A stretch of DNA of 26,385 bases from contig JAXDNH010000097.1 of assembly GCA_034669525.1 (NCBI GenBank), positions 1 to 26,385 of the forward strand. Direction: 5' to 3'. Both the position numbers and the translations under genes were made by a program. The stretch is from JAFASC01 sp034669525 (GTDB lineage Bacteria > Pseudomonadota > Alphaproteobacteria > Rhizobiales > Beijerinckiaceae). Below the pieces are notes generated by a model. It worked only from the letters and a program-made list of their open reading frames with translations, did not search any database and had not been told where the DNA came from. Shown in pieces: positions 8,333-16,213 of this stretch (its first letter is position 1; each line of letters starts with the position of its first letter).

Positions 8333-9058
8333 ATGGCTGACCGTTCGGAGATCGCGAAAATTCACGACGGAGCATTCGTCCGCACCCGCTTCTGGTGGGT
8401 CCGCCACGCGCCCGTGCGCGATGATGGCGGCCGTATCTATGGTCAGCTCGATCTTTCTTGTGATTGCAGTGATGGGCATGTCTTCGTCGCGCTGGCGCGT
8501 GCTCTGCCGCGCGATGCAGTGTGGATCGCGAGCAATTTGCGTCGCACGCACGAGACCGCGCGTGCGATCTGGGCGGCGGATCGCAACAAATTTGCTAGCA
8601 CCAGCTTTCGGCAGGTCGCCAATCTGGCCGAGCAGAACCTTGGTGAGTGGCAGGGCCTCGATCGCGCAGCGTTCTTCGCCGGCCGAAAGTCGACGCCGGG
8701 GAGCTTCTGGTTCGCTCCCGCCGACGAGCGCGCGCCTGGCGGTGAAAGTTTTGCCGATCTTATCGCACGAGTGCGCGGGGCCATCGTTGAGCTGATCGAA
8801 GTGCATGAGGGCCGCGACATCGTTGCGGTGGCGCATGGCGGCACGATCCGTGCGGCGATCGCCATTGCGCTCGATCTTGAACCGCAGGGCGGCCTCGCTT
8901 TCGCGACCGACAATTGCGCGATTACGCAGCTCGATTGCTATGAAGGTGGTGAGCAGGGTTGGCGTGTCGTGACAATCAATCACCAGCCCTGGGAGGGACT
9001 GATAGAGGCGCAACCCGCCGGTCCCGAAGTTGGCGCGCCGACGGAAAAGCTCGCCTGA
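8333..9058 (+). CDS. Histidine phosphatase family protein (phosphoglycerate mutase-like)
   Basis: A 241-residue member of the branch-1 histidine phosphatase superfamily. The phospho-accepting histidine is H25 in VRHAPV, where RHA replaces the common RHG or RHE. The second arginine region is SNLRRTHETA (near 68-76), the acid is in GEWQG (E105), and the second histidine is H168 in AHGGTIRAA. The pattern recalls alpha-ribazole phosphatase (CobC) and small sugar/nucleotide phosphatases, but no cobalamin gene is nearby, so I leave the substrate open. A good GAGGAAA ribosome-binding site precedes ATG 8333. It is a single-gene unit, divergent from the SDR and convergent with the serine hydrolase. 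Confidence 0.88.
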   Translation: MADRSEIAKIHDGAFVRTRFWWVRHAPVRDDGGRIYGQLDLSCDCSDGHVFVALARALPRDAVWIASNLRRTHETARAIWAADRNKFASTSFRQVANLAEQNLGEWQGLDRAAFFAGRKSTPGSFWFAPADERAPGGESFADLIARVRGAIVELIEVHEGRDIVAVAHGGTIRAAIAIALDLEPQGGLAFATDNCAITQLDCYEGGEQGWRVVTINHQPWEGLIEAQPAGPEVGAPTEKLA

Positions 9059-9065
9059 TCCTTCG

Positions 9066-10271
9066 TTACTCCAGTGCGCCATAAACCAGCGTGCGAAACA
9101 GCGCGCGATAATAGTCGCGCTGCCCGGGCGCTTGGACGAGCATCATCGCGTAGAGCTCTTCCGCCGGATCGATCCAGAACGTCGTGCCCGCGATGCCGCC
9201 CCAGAAGTACAGACCAACGGAACCGGGCATGACCGACATGCCAGGCTCGGTCCGCACAGCGAAGCCGAGGCCGAAACCGTGGCCCGGCTGCAGGAGCTCC
9301 GAACCTCTGCAGACGCACGGTCCAAGATGGTCCGAGCGCATGAGGTCGATCGTCTTGCGCCCTAGTAGCCGCTGCCCATCAAGAGTGCCACCGGCCGCGA
9401 GCATCGCAACAAAGCGCTCATAGTCGCTGATCGTCGAGACCAGCCCGCCGCCGCCCGACTCGAATTTTGCCGGCCGACGGATGTCGAGAAGCCGCACCGC
9501 ATCGCCGCTTTCCGGATCGTTCGCGAAAGGCTCGGCGATCCGGCTTTGCTTTTCCGGCGGAACATGAAAGCCGGTGTCGCGCATACCGAGCGGCCCGAAA
9601 ACGCGCTTCTGCAGAAATGTCCCAAGCGTCTTGCCTGAAATGATCTCGACTATGCGCCCGAGCACATCAGTCGAGCGGCTGTAATCCCATTGCCGGCCCG
9701 GCTGGCTGAAGAGCGGCAAACTCGCGAGCCGCTCCACCTGCTCGGCATTTGTCTGATTGGTGCTCGGCAGGTCTTTGTCGAGATACATGCGCTGCACCGC
9801 TGCCGTGCCGACGAATTCGTAAGTGAGGCCGGACGTGTGGCGCAAAAGATCCTGGATTGTGATCGGCCTATCCGCCGAGACGAGATCGACGCTGCTTTCC
9901 CGCTCGACCGCAACTTTGGGATCAGCGAAAGCGGGGACATATTTCGCGAGCGGGTCGGCGAGGAGCAGCCGCCCCTCTTCGACGAGCATCATGATCGCCA
10001 CGGAAACGACCGGCTTCGTCATCGAATAGATGCGGAAAATCGAGTCGATCTGCATCGGCGTGCCGTTCGCCGGATCCTGCACGCCGAAGGCTTCGAGCAA
10101 GCCGAGCTTGCCCTGCCGCGCAATCATGGCGACGGCCCCGGGCAGGCGCTTCTGCTCGATCTCGCGCCGGAGCACATGCCGCAGCCGATCGAGGCCACTT
10201 TCTGAGAGCCCGAGGCTCCTCGCCTCGGCGAGCGCGGGGGTAGTGGCTGTAGTCCTGACTGCTTGGTTCAT
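9066..10271 (-). CDS. Serine hydrolase, class C beta-lactamase-like (EstB/PBP-like family)
   Basis: A 401-residue beta-lactamase-fold hydrolase. The nucleophile tetrad is S83-M-T-K86 in IYSMTKPVVS. The second motif reads Y197-S-R in WDYSRSTDV, where class C enzymes usually have Y-x-N, and a WGGIAGTTFW stretch near the C-terminus is in the place of the third motif. There is no evident signal peptide, so it is likely cytoplasmic and more probably an esterase or other hydrolase than a true beta-lactamase. The start at 10271 gives the expected length; a weak AAAGGGCA lies upstream. It diverges over only 46 bases from an acyl-CoA synthetase, hinting at shared control and possibly a substrate link (ester hydrolysis releasing an acid). 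Confidence 0.9.
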   Translation of the reverse strand: MNQAVRTTATTPALAEARSLGLSESGLDRLRHVLRREIEQKRLPGAVAMIARQGKLGLLEAFGVQDPANGTPMQIDSIFRIYSMTKPVVSVAIMMLVEEGRLLLADPLAKYVPAFADPKVAVERESSVDLVSADRPITIQDLLRHTSGLTYEFVGTAAVQRMYLDKDLPSTNQTNAEQVERLASLPLFSQPGRQWDYSRSTDVLGRIVEIISGKTLGTFLQKRVFGPLGMRDTGFHVPPEKQSRIAEPFANDPESGDAVRLLDIRRPAKFESGGGGLVSTISDYERFVAMLAAGGTLDGQRLLGRKTIDLMRSDHLGPCVCRGSELLQPGHGFGLGFAVRTEPGMSVMPGSVGLYFWGGIAGTTFWIDPAEELYAMMLVQAPGQRDYYRALFRTLVYGALE

Positions 10272-10317
10272 CGTGTCATCTGCCCTTTGCCGCGCTATTT
10301 CGCGCAATGGGGCAGCT

Positions 10318-11919
10318 ATGGCAAATGGGCGCCCAGCACCGCTCGGCTTCCCACCGGATCGCGTCATGTCGCTCGAAGAACAGCTGGAACAGGATTTTGG
10401 AATCATCCCCGATCTCATTCGCTACCACGCGCAAAGTGCGCCGGAGCGGATCGCGCTGGTAGACGAAGCGCGTCAGGTGGCCTATCGCGAATACGATGCG
10501 CTCTGCGACCGCGTCGCCGCTACTCTGCAGCGCGATGGGCTCGCGCCGCAGAGCGCGATTGCAGTCTGCGCTTTATCGTCGATCGAGTATGCGGCGCTGT
10601 TTCTTGGTGCTCTGCGTGCAGGAATCGCGGTCTCGCCGCTCGCGCCGTCCTCCACGCGGGAGAGTCTCGCTGTCATGGTGGCGGATTGCGGCAGTCGGCA
10701 CATCTTCTTCGATGCTTCGACGGAGCCGGTGCTGGGCGAGGTGGACACGAAAGTATTACGTATCACACTGGATGGCAGCGGAGGCGGCACGTCTTTTCAC
10801 GATTGGTTGATGCCTGAGGGCTCAAAGCCGAAACTCGTGCAGATCGAACCCTCATGGCCGTTCAACATCATCTATTCCTCGGGCACCACCGGCATGCCGA
10901 AGGGAATCGTCCAATCCCATGGCATGCGTTGGCAGCACGTCCGCCGCGCCAATCTCTTCCGCTACGGGCCTGATGCCATCGCGATCATCTCGACCCCGCT
11001 TTACTCCAACACGACCCTTGTCAGCTTCTTTCCGACATTGGCGCTCGGCGGAACCGCCGTCCTCATGAAGAAATTCGATGCCGGGAAATTTCTGCACCTT
11101 GCTGAAAAACATCGCGCAACGCACGCGATGCTGGTCCCCGTTCAGTACAGCCGCATCATTGCCCTACCGGATTTCGACAAGCACGACTTGTCGAGTTTCC
11201 GCACGAAGTTTTCCACAAGCGCGCCGTTTAATGCAGCCCTTAAGGCCGATATCCTGAAACGCTGGCCGGGCGGTCTCGTCGAATATTACGGGATGACCGA
11301 GGGCGGCGGCACCTGCATTCTCCCCGCTCACGAATTTCCCGATAAGTTGCACACTGTCGGACGTCCCTCGGAAGGTCACGACATTCGTCTCATCGACGAG
11401 AACGGGCGTGAGGTTGGTCCGGGCGAGATCGGCGAGGTCGTCGGTCATTCGCCCGCGATGATGAACGGCTATCACAATCAGCCGGAGAAGACCGCCGAGG
11501 CCGAATGGCGCGATTCGACGGGCAAGCGCTTCATCCGCACGGGCGATGTCGGCCAGTTCGACGCGGACGGATTCCTCACGTTGATGGACCGCCGCAAGGA
11601 CATGATCATCTCGGGCGGCTTCAATATTTATCCGAGCGATCTCGAAGCAGTCATTGTCGCACATCCGGACGTAGCGGAGGTGAGCGTCATCGGCGTGCCC
11701 TCCGAAGCCTGGGGCGAAACGCCGGTTGCTTTTGTCGTGCTGCGTGAGGGGAGCAAAGCTTCGGCGGACGCGCTGCGCGAATGGGCCAATGGCCGGCTCG
11801 GCAAAACGCAGCGGCTCACTGCGGTGGAGATTGTCGATGCGCTGCCGCGCAGCGCAATCGGAAAGGTACTGAAGCGCGAATTGCGCGACGAATGGATCGC
11901 GAGCGGCCGGCGCGCTTGA
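10318..11919 (+). CDS. Second acyl-CoA synthetase (class I adenylate-forming enzyme)
   Basis: A 533-residue AMP-forming acyl-CoA ligase. The P-loop YSSGTTGMPKG spans 186-196, a YYGMTEGGG motif is followed by RTGD, the hinge reads DRRKDMIISGGFNIYPSD, and the catalytic lysine is K516 (AIGK). It differs from the upstream synthetase in lacking the long N-terminal segment (533 versus 588 residues), so it is not a recent duplicate. ATG 10318 has a GGGGCA site upstream; ATG 10366-10368 region (MSLEEQ) is an alternative start giving a protein about 16 residues shorter. Its 5' end diverges from the serine hydrolase. The acid substrate is unknown; short or aromatic/fatty acids are all possible. Confidence 0.91.
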   Translation: MANGRPAPLGFPPDRVMSLEEQLEQDFGIIPDLIRYHAQSAPERIALVDEARQVAYREYDALCDRVAATLQRDGLAPQSAIAVCALSSIEYAALFLGALRAGIAVSPLAPSSTRESLAVMVADCGSRHIFFDASTEPVLGEVDTKVLRITLDGSGGGTSFHDWLMPEGSKPKLVQIEPSWPFNIIYSSGTTGMPKGIVQSHGMRWQHVRRANLFRYGPDAIAIISTPLYSNTTLVSFFPTLALGGTAVLMKKFDAGKFLHLAEKHRATHAMLVPVQYSRIIALPDFDKHDLSSFRTKFSTSAPFNAALKADILKRWPGGLVEYYGMTEGGGTCILPAHEFPDKLHTVGRPSEGHDIRLIDENGREVGPGEIGEVVGHSPAMMNGYHNQPEKTAEAEWRDSTGKRFIRTGDVGQFDADGFLTLMDRRKDMIISGGFNIYPSDLEAVIVAHPDVAEVSVIGVPSEAWGETPVAFVVLREGSKASADALREWANGRLGKTQRLTAVEIVDALPRSAIGKVLKRELRDEWIASGRRA

Positions 11920-11931
11920 GCCGACTGCTTC

Positions 11932-12177
11932 TCAGAAGCCGGCGCAGGCGAGTCCGGCTTTTTCGAGAGCGAGTGGATCGCGCTCACCGGTCGTTGCGGT
12001 ATCGATGATCGCCCGGGCGATGCGTTCGCGCGCCGTGCGTTCGTCGCTGAGGGGGCGGCCGCGCTGGACGACCTCGGACCAGGCCCGGTTAAAAGCGTGG
12101 CTTAAAAGTCGTGTTTCCTTGGGGCCAAAGGGTTCGCCAGGAGTTCGGGATCGGCGCCGGGATGATGGTCTGGGCAT
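11932..12177 (-). CDS. Small conserved-type hypothetical protein (81 aa)
   Basis: An 81-residue, basic N-terminus protein, MPRPSSRRRSRTPGE, then a helical-looking region with FGPKETRLLSHAFNRAWSEV and ending LACAGF. A clean CAGGAG ribosome-binding site sits five bases ahead of ATG 12177, which supports it as a real gene rather than a chance frame. I recall similar 80-90 residue proteins of unknown function in Rhizobiales (FGPxET near the N-terminus, RERIA(R/K)xII in the middle), but cannot name a family. No signal peptide, membrane segment or metal-binding motif is visible. It converges with the acyl-CoA synthetase (12-base gap). Confidence 0.72.
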   Translation of the reverse strand: MPRPSSRRRSRTPGEPFGPKETRLLSHAFNRAWSEVVQRGRPLSDERTARERIARAIIDTATTGERDPLALEKAGLACAGF

Positions 12178-12474
12178 AAAACACTCCTGAAGCGGGTGGA
12201 GCGCACCGGCCGAGCTGAACTGCTAAGCCTCAAATCCTCATCGAGCATGGGACACAGTCCAGTGCAAATCGACTCAAGAGCTCAAGGTTTTCAAGGCGTT
12301 GTGGCATTCGTCCCACACCAATTGCAAAGCTTGCCGCGCAGGAATTCCCATGGTGAAACAGCACCTTAGAGCATAAGAAGCTGAGCTGCGCGCTTCGTGC
12401 CGCAAAGTTGCCAAAAAAATGCCGGAAATCGCCTTGCCAACAAGCATTTTCGCTCTAGCGCGCTGAGGTTGGGT
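12178..12474. other. Intergenic stretch of 297 bases
   Basis: Upstream of the 81-residue gene and downstream of prmA, both on the minus strand. I see one stem with a T tract on the minus strand (12413-12450, listed separately). The rest is less GC-rich than the genes around it. An antisense frame (12366-12644) overlaps prmA and has no coding character. A promoter for the small gene should lie here but I cannot place one with confidence. Confidence 0.4.
12413..12450 (-). terminator. Candidate terminator downstream of prmA
   Basis: On the minus strand AAAATGC and GCATTTT pair around a 21-base loop, and the 3' arm runs into seven consecutive T. It begins about 25 bases after the prmA stop. The A/T-rich, long-looped stem is weaker than usual, so efficiency is uncertain. 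Confidence 0.35.
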
Positions 12475-13392
12475 TTACCCGCCGTGACGGCGAAGCATAA
12501 GAGTTGACCAACCCGCGCGCAGGTCGCGGTGCAGAAGTCCAAATCCGTGCGAGCCATACATGGACAGCACCGCAGGAACATCGCGCGCGAGCAGCCCTGA
12601 AAGGACCAGCGCCCCGCGAGGCGCGGCGACTCGTGCGATCTCACCGGCGAGCCGCTTCAGCGGCCCGGCGAGGATGTTGGCGAGGATCAGGTCGTAACAT
12701 CCTGCAAGCGCGGGGTGGCGCGTCCCACTAGCTTTCACCGGGTGCACATAAGGCCCGGCGCCATTGCGGATGGCGTTGGCGCGCGCCGTTGTGACCGCTA
12801 CCGCATCGACCTCGCTGGCGACCACCTTACGCTTCCATCGCTTGGCCGCGGCGATCGCCAGAATGCCGCTGCCGGTGCCAATGTCCAGAATGCGCCGCGG
12901 TCGTCGTCGTCGTCGGGAAAGCCGATCAAGGGCAAGGAGGCAGCCCATCGTCGTCGCGTGGTGGCCGGTGCCGAAGGCGAGCGCCGCCTCGATCTCGATG
13001 ACGATGTCGTTGGCGCGCACCGCCTGCCGGGCATGGCTGCCGATGACGAGAAAGCGCCCGGCTCGAACGGGATCGAAGCCGGCGAGCGAAGCGGCAATCC
13101 AGTCGGCGCGCTCCACCCGATCGAAACTGATCGCCTTTGCGATTTCCGCGCCCGCCGCGACAGCGACAAGATCGCGTACCGCGGACGCGTCCGGCTCAGA
13201 CCCGAAGTAAACCTCGACAATCCACTGGCCCGCAGCTTGGGCAGCGCCTGGTTCTTTCTCGAAAGCCGACGCCGCGGTCTCAGCCGGATCGAATGTCTCG
13301 ACGATCAGATCCGCAACGGCACGCGCCGCGGCTTCGTTGCAGGTAAGACGCATGATATGCGTCGCGTCGTTGGGCGGGAGGCCTTCGAGCAT
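12475..13392 (-). CDS. prmA: Ribosomal protein L11 methyltransferase
   Basis: SAM-dependent methylation of lysines and the N-terminus of ribosomal protein L11. The 305-residue protein has an N-terminal substrate-recognition domain (about 1-110), a linker, and a Rossmann methyltransferase with the family hallmark LAFGTGHHATT (138-148), SAM motif DIGTGSGILA (170-179) and the NIL catalytic-loop motif in ILANILAGPL (around 237-244). I choose 13392 because the resulting N-terminus, MLEGLPPNDATH, matches what I recall of rhizobial PrmA; ATG 13353 is the alternative. Neither has a clear Shine-Dalgarno. A (CGA)5 codon run encodes an Arg stretch just before the SAM motif. Its start overlaps that proposed for the divergent secreted protein, so one of the two starts may be wrong. 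Confidence 0.9.
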   Translation of the reverse strand: MLEGLPPNDATHIMRLTCNEAAARAVADLIVETFDPAETAASAFEKEPGAAQAAGQWIVEVYFGSEPDASAVRDLVAVAAGAEIAKAISFDRVERADWIAASLAGFDPVRAGRFLVIGSHARQAVRANDIVIEIEAALAFGTGHHATTMGCLLALDRLSRRRRRPRRILDIGTGSGILAIAAAKRWKRKVVASEVDAVAVTTARANAIRNGAGPYVHPVKASGTRHPALAGCYDLILANILAGPLKRLAGEIARVAAPRGALVLSGLLARDVPAVLSMYGSHGFGLLHRDLRAGWSTLMLRRHGG

Positions 13393-13708
13393 GAGCGCGA
13401 TTAGCACGCATACCGATGTATCGCCATGCGGGGTGCTTTGGCGCTTCACACGCCCCGTCTTGCACGTCTGCGTCGGATTATTTGCGATCGTCTCGTCGCA
13501 CGCCCGTGCAGATCAGGCCAAGACACCCCCGGTGCCGCCGCCGCATCCCGTCCCGATCCAGTCCTACGCAACTGACAATCCGTCCTGTCTCGAATGGACC
13601 GACGGCTGCACCATCTGCGCGAAATCCGATACAGGTGTGGTCGCCTGCTCGACGCCTGGCATCGCCTGCCAGCCCGCGGGCTTGCAGTGCAAGAAGAATG
13701 CGCGTTGA
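13391..13708 (+). CDS. Small secreted cysteine-rich hypothetical protein
   Basis: A 105-residue protein with a predicted Sec signal: basic/aromatic n-region WRFTRP, hydrophobic VLHVCVGLFAIV, and an ARA cleavage site before D41. The mature part begins with a Pro-rich stretch (PPVPPPHPVP) and then carries six cysteines at 66, 73, 76, 86, 93 and 100, suggesting disulfides in the periplasm. A GGGAGG ribosome-binding site is nine bases from ATG 13391; GTG 13433 would give a more compact signal peptide but lacks a good site. I recall similar short proteins with the CLEWTDGC/CSTPGIACQP pattern in Bradyrhizobium-type genomes; the function is unknown. It is convergent with the MaoC gene, three bases apart. 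Confidence 0.7.
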   Translation: MSAISTHTDVSPCGVLWRFTRPVLHVCVGLFAIVSSHARADQAKTPPVPPPHPVPIQSYATDNPSCLEWTDGCTICAKSDTGVVACSTPGIACQPAGLQCKKNAR

Positions 13709-13711
13709 GAT

Positions 13712-14719
13712 TTACTTTGGGCGCAGCGGCCAGAACGCCGAGCCGGTAAATTCATAGACGAGCACGCCATCTTGATTGATGCCGGTGTTGTGGCTGAAGA
13801 TCAGCCCCCAACCTGGGCGTGACGTCACACGTTTGTCGGCAAGTTCGCTCGCGAACGAAATCGTATCGCCGGCATAAACGGGACGATGCCAGCGCAGCTT
13901 GGTGAAGCCAGGAGATGGGCCCGGCCGCGGCGCGGGCTCGCTGCTCGGCCCGCGCTCATTCTCGAACTTCGTACGCGTGTCGACGAACTGCTTCATCCAC
14001 ATCGAAGCGGTGTGCCAGCCGGATGCCGCGAGCCGGCCGAAAAGACTGCGCTTTGCCGCGTCATCGTCGAGGTGGAACGGCTGCGGATCGTATTTGCGCG
14101 CAAAATCGATGATCGCCTCGCGCGTGAACCTCTCCTGTCCGAGCGATACTTTCGTTCCGATTGTCAGATCCTCAAACCAGCCCGAGACGGGAGGCGTTTG
14201 CGCCGCTGCTTCTTGCGGCTGCGGGCGTGCCGACGCGTTCGCTTGCGGCGCGCTGCCGAAATTTGTCTCCGCCGCGCTGCGACGCCGGATGATCTGCGTA
14301 TGCTTCTGCGTCAGTACGACTTCGCCGGACTCGTTTTCGACTGTGCAGGACATGCCGACCAAGCCCATCTCAGGCCGTGACTTCGATCTGCGCGTCTCGG
14401 TAATTTCGAGTCGCCCGGCAAGTCGATCGCCGGGGCGGACCGGCTTCACCCAGCGCAATTCTTCGATGCCCGGCGCGCCCAAAGACGCGGTGTCCTTTAG
14501 CCAACCGTCATAGTTCATGCGCATGACGACGCAGGCCGTGTGCCACCCGGAGGCGGCCAATCCGCCGAGCATCAGCTTTTTGGCAGCTTCCTCATCGATA
14601 TGAAATGGCTGCGCGTCATAGATCGAGGCATAAGCGATGATCTCGTCTTTTGTGGTTTCGCGTTCAGCTAACGGCAGTACTTGACCCGGCGCAAAATCTT
14701 CATAATAGCGTTCTGACAT
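13712..14719 (-). CDS. Tandem MaoC-like dehydratase/hydratase (two hot-dog domains fused)
   Basis: A 335-residue protein made of two MaoC-type hot-dog domains, about 1-148 and 178-335, joined by an Ala/Gln/Pro linker (150-178). Each keeps the R-hydratase catalytic pair: D35 and H40 in YDAQPFHID, and D211 and H216 in YDPQPFHLD. Each active-site motif is followed by the same LAASGWHTA string. Such enzymes hydrate 2-enoyl-CoA to (R)-3-hydroxyacyl-CoA or act on related thioesters. Single-domain MaoC proteins normally dimerise, so this fusion would supply both halves in one chain. ATG 14719 has GGAAGAG just upstream; the extra N-terminal residues to 14764 look non-homologous. It follows the M17 peptidase on the same strand after 88 bases. 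Confidence 0.9.
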   Translation of the reverse strand: MSERYYEDFAPGQVLPLAERETTKDEIIAYASIYDAQPFHIDEEAAKKLMLGGLAASGWHTACVVMRMNYDGWLKDTASLGAPGIEELRWVKPVRPGDRLAGRLEITETRRSKSRPEMGLVGMSCTVENESGEVVLTQKHTQIIRRRSAAETNFGSAPQANASARPQPQEAAAQTPPVSGWFEDLTIGTKVSLGQERFTREAIIDFARKYDPQPFHLDDDAAKRSLFGRLAASGWHTASMWMKQFVDTRTKFENERGPSSEPAPRPGPSPGFTKLRWHRPVYAGDTISFASELADKRVTSRPGWGLIFSHNTGINQDGVLVYEFTGSAFWPLRPK

Positions 14720-14797
14720 TCTCTTCCCAGTTTCGTCTTGTTTCAGTGTAGCAGACGTTCGCACGCGTTCTGCCTCAAGAAAGGCATGTGTGCCATG

Positions 14798-14818
14798 AGC
14801 AGCGGTTCTACCGCTGCT
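14798..14818. repeat. Hairpin overlapping the M17 peptidase stop codon
   Basis: AGCAGCGG pairs perfectly with CCGCTGCT over a 5-base loop, and the TAG stop of the minus-strand peptidase (14808-14810) lies inside the loop. No T tract follows on the minus strand, so it may be an mRNA-stabilising or weak terminator structure. Confidence 0.35.
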
Positions 14819-16199
14819 TCTGCCGATAGCCTTCCGCTAACATAGAAAAGAGCAGCCTTGCGACCTGTATCTCTCCCCCTTCCGGGCGGCCGGGCAGCGT
14901 TTTCGGATTCCAGGCATAGACGTCGAAATGCGCCCAGGCTTTGGTGCGCTCGACAAATCGCCGCAGGAAAAGCGCCGCGGTGATCGAGCCCGCGAACGGG
15001 CCCGACGACACATTGATGAGATCGGATATCTTTCCATCGAGCTGCTTGTCATAAGGCGCCCAGAGCGGCATGCGCCAGACAGGGTCGTGCACTTTGCGGC
15101 TATGCTCCATACACGCCCCCGCGAGCGCGTCATCATCCGTGTACATCGGCGGCAGATCGGGCCCGAGTGCGACACGCGCCGCGCCGGTCAGCGTGGCGAA
15201 ATCGAAGAGGAGATCGGGCTCGTCTTCATCGGCGAGCGCCAGCGCGTCGGCGAGGATGAGGCGGCCTTCCGCGTCCGTATTGCCGATCTCCACCGTCAGG
15301 CCCTTGCGGCTGCGATAGATGTCGCCTGGGCGAAAGGCATTGCCCGCAATTGCGTTCTCGACGATCGGGATGATGACGCGCAGCCGCAACGGCAGTTTTG
15401 CATCGATGATCATGGACGCAAGCGCGAGCGCAGTGGCAGCGCCGCCCATATCCTTTTTCATGAGAAGCATGCCGGCGCTCGGCTTTATGTCGAGCCCGCC
15501 CGTGTCGAAACACACGCCCTTGCCGACCAGGGTAACTTTCGGTGCGTTTTCCCGACCGAAACTGAAATCGACGATGCGCGGCGGCTCCGTGGCCGCTCGG
15601 CCGACCGCATGAAGCAATGGAAAATTCTGTGCTAGCAGATCGTCACCGCGCACGATCGTGGATGAGCTGCCGTGTTTGTCCGCGAGCGCCACGATTGCTT
15701 CTTCCAGCGCTTGCGGGCCAAGATCATTTGCGGGCGCGTTGATGAGGTCGCGTCCGAACGCCACCGCGCCCGCGATTCTTTCGACTTGCGCACGGTCGAC
15801 CCCTTCGGGGGCAACCAGTTCCGGCGCTTCGCGTGTAGATTTTTTGTATTTACCGAACCGGTAGCTCGCGAGAACAAAGCCGAGTGCGGCAAGCGCAGCA
15901 TCGTGTGGCTCGCTGGCGAAGTGATAGCTGCCTGCAGGCAAACGCGCCGCGAGTTCGCCGGGCAGAAACGGATCGGCAGTGCGCGACCCGGCCTCATCCA
16001 GCGCGAAAAGCACGCGCGCGATCGCCCCGTCATCTCCCGGCACGAGCAGCATCCGTCCCGGCTTCGGCTCGAAGCCGCTCGCGCTCGCGAAGGCCCGCGC
16101 GCGATCGTTGAGTTCGGCCTCCGCCTTCGGCCATGAGCTGCGTGTGACGAAATGAACCGGAATGGCGTCGGCCGAAGATTCGGCGAAGGTGAAAGGCAT
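14808..16199 (-). CDS. Leucyl aminopeptidase family protein (peptidase M17)
   Basis: Two-metal aminopeptidase of the M17 family, 463 residues. The C-terminal catalytic domain has the expected metal ligands and catalytic residues: K227 and D232 (KGVCFDTGG), K239, D250 (KKDMGG), and the signature NTDAEGRL at 307-314 with D309, E311 and R313. The N-terminal domain is shorter than in E. coli PepA, fitting the PepB-like or shorter subgroup. ATG 16199 has GGAG close upstream. Cytoplasmic peptide turnover is the likely role; some M17 proteins also bind DNA, but there is no sign of that here. It diverges from the TPR lipoprotein across a region with a perfect inverted repeat. Confidence 0.93.
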   Translation of the reverse strand: MPFTFAESSADAIPVHFVTRSSWPKAEAELNDRARAFASASGFEPKPGRMLLVPGDDGAIARVLFALDEAGSRTADPFLPGELAARLPAGSYHFASEPHDAALAALGFVLASYRFGKYKKSTREAPELVAPEGVDRAQVERIAGAVAFGRDLINAPANDLGPQALEEAIVALADKHGSSSTIVRGDDLLAQNFPLLHAVGRAATEPPRIVDFSFGRENAPKVTLVGKGVCFDTGGLDIKPSAGMLLMKKDMGGAATALALASMIIDAKLPLRLRVIIPIVENAIAGNAFRPGDIYRSRKGLTVEIGNTDAEGRLILADALALADEDEPDLLFDFATLTGAARVALGPDLPPMYTDDDALAGACMEHSRKVHDPVWRMPLWAPYDKQLDGKISDLINVSSGPFAGSITAALFLRRFVERTKAWAHFDVYAWNPKTLPGRPEGGEIQVARLLFSMLAEGYRQKQR

Positions 16200-16213
16200 T
16201 GGCGCTCCAGGCG

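Noticed and set aside
8036..9082. 348-codon frame on the minus strand
   Set aside because: It covers the histidine phosphatase on the opposite strand and part of the SDR in another frame; it shows no family motif of its own.
9066..10271. True class C beta-lactamase (antibiotic resistance gene)
   Set aside because: No signal peptide and the Y-x-N motif is not kept; a general serine hydrolase or esterase is more likely.
12366..12644. 92-codon minus-strand frame overlapping the prmA 3' end
   Set aside because: Out of frame with prmA and Cys/Arg-rich without family resemblance; most of it is a shadow of prmA.
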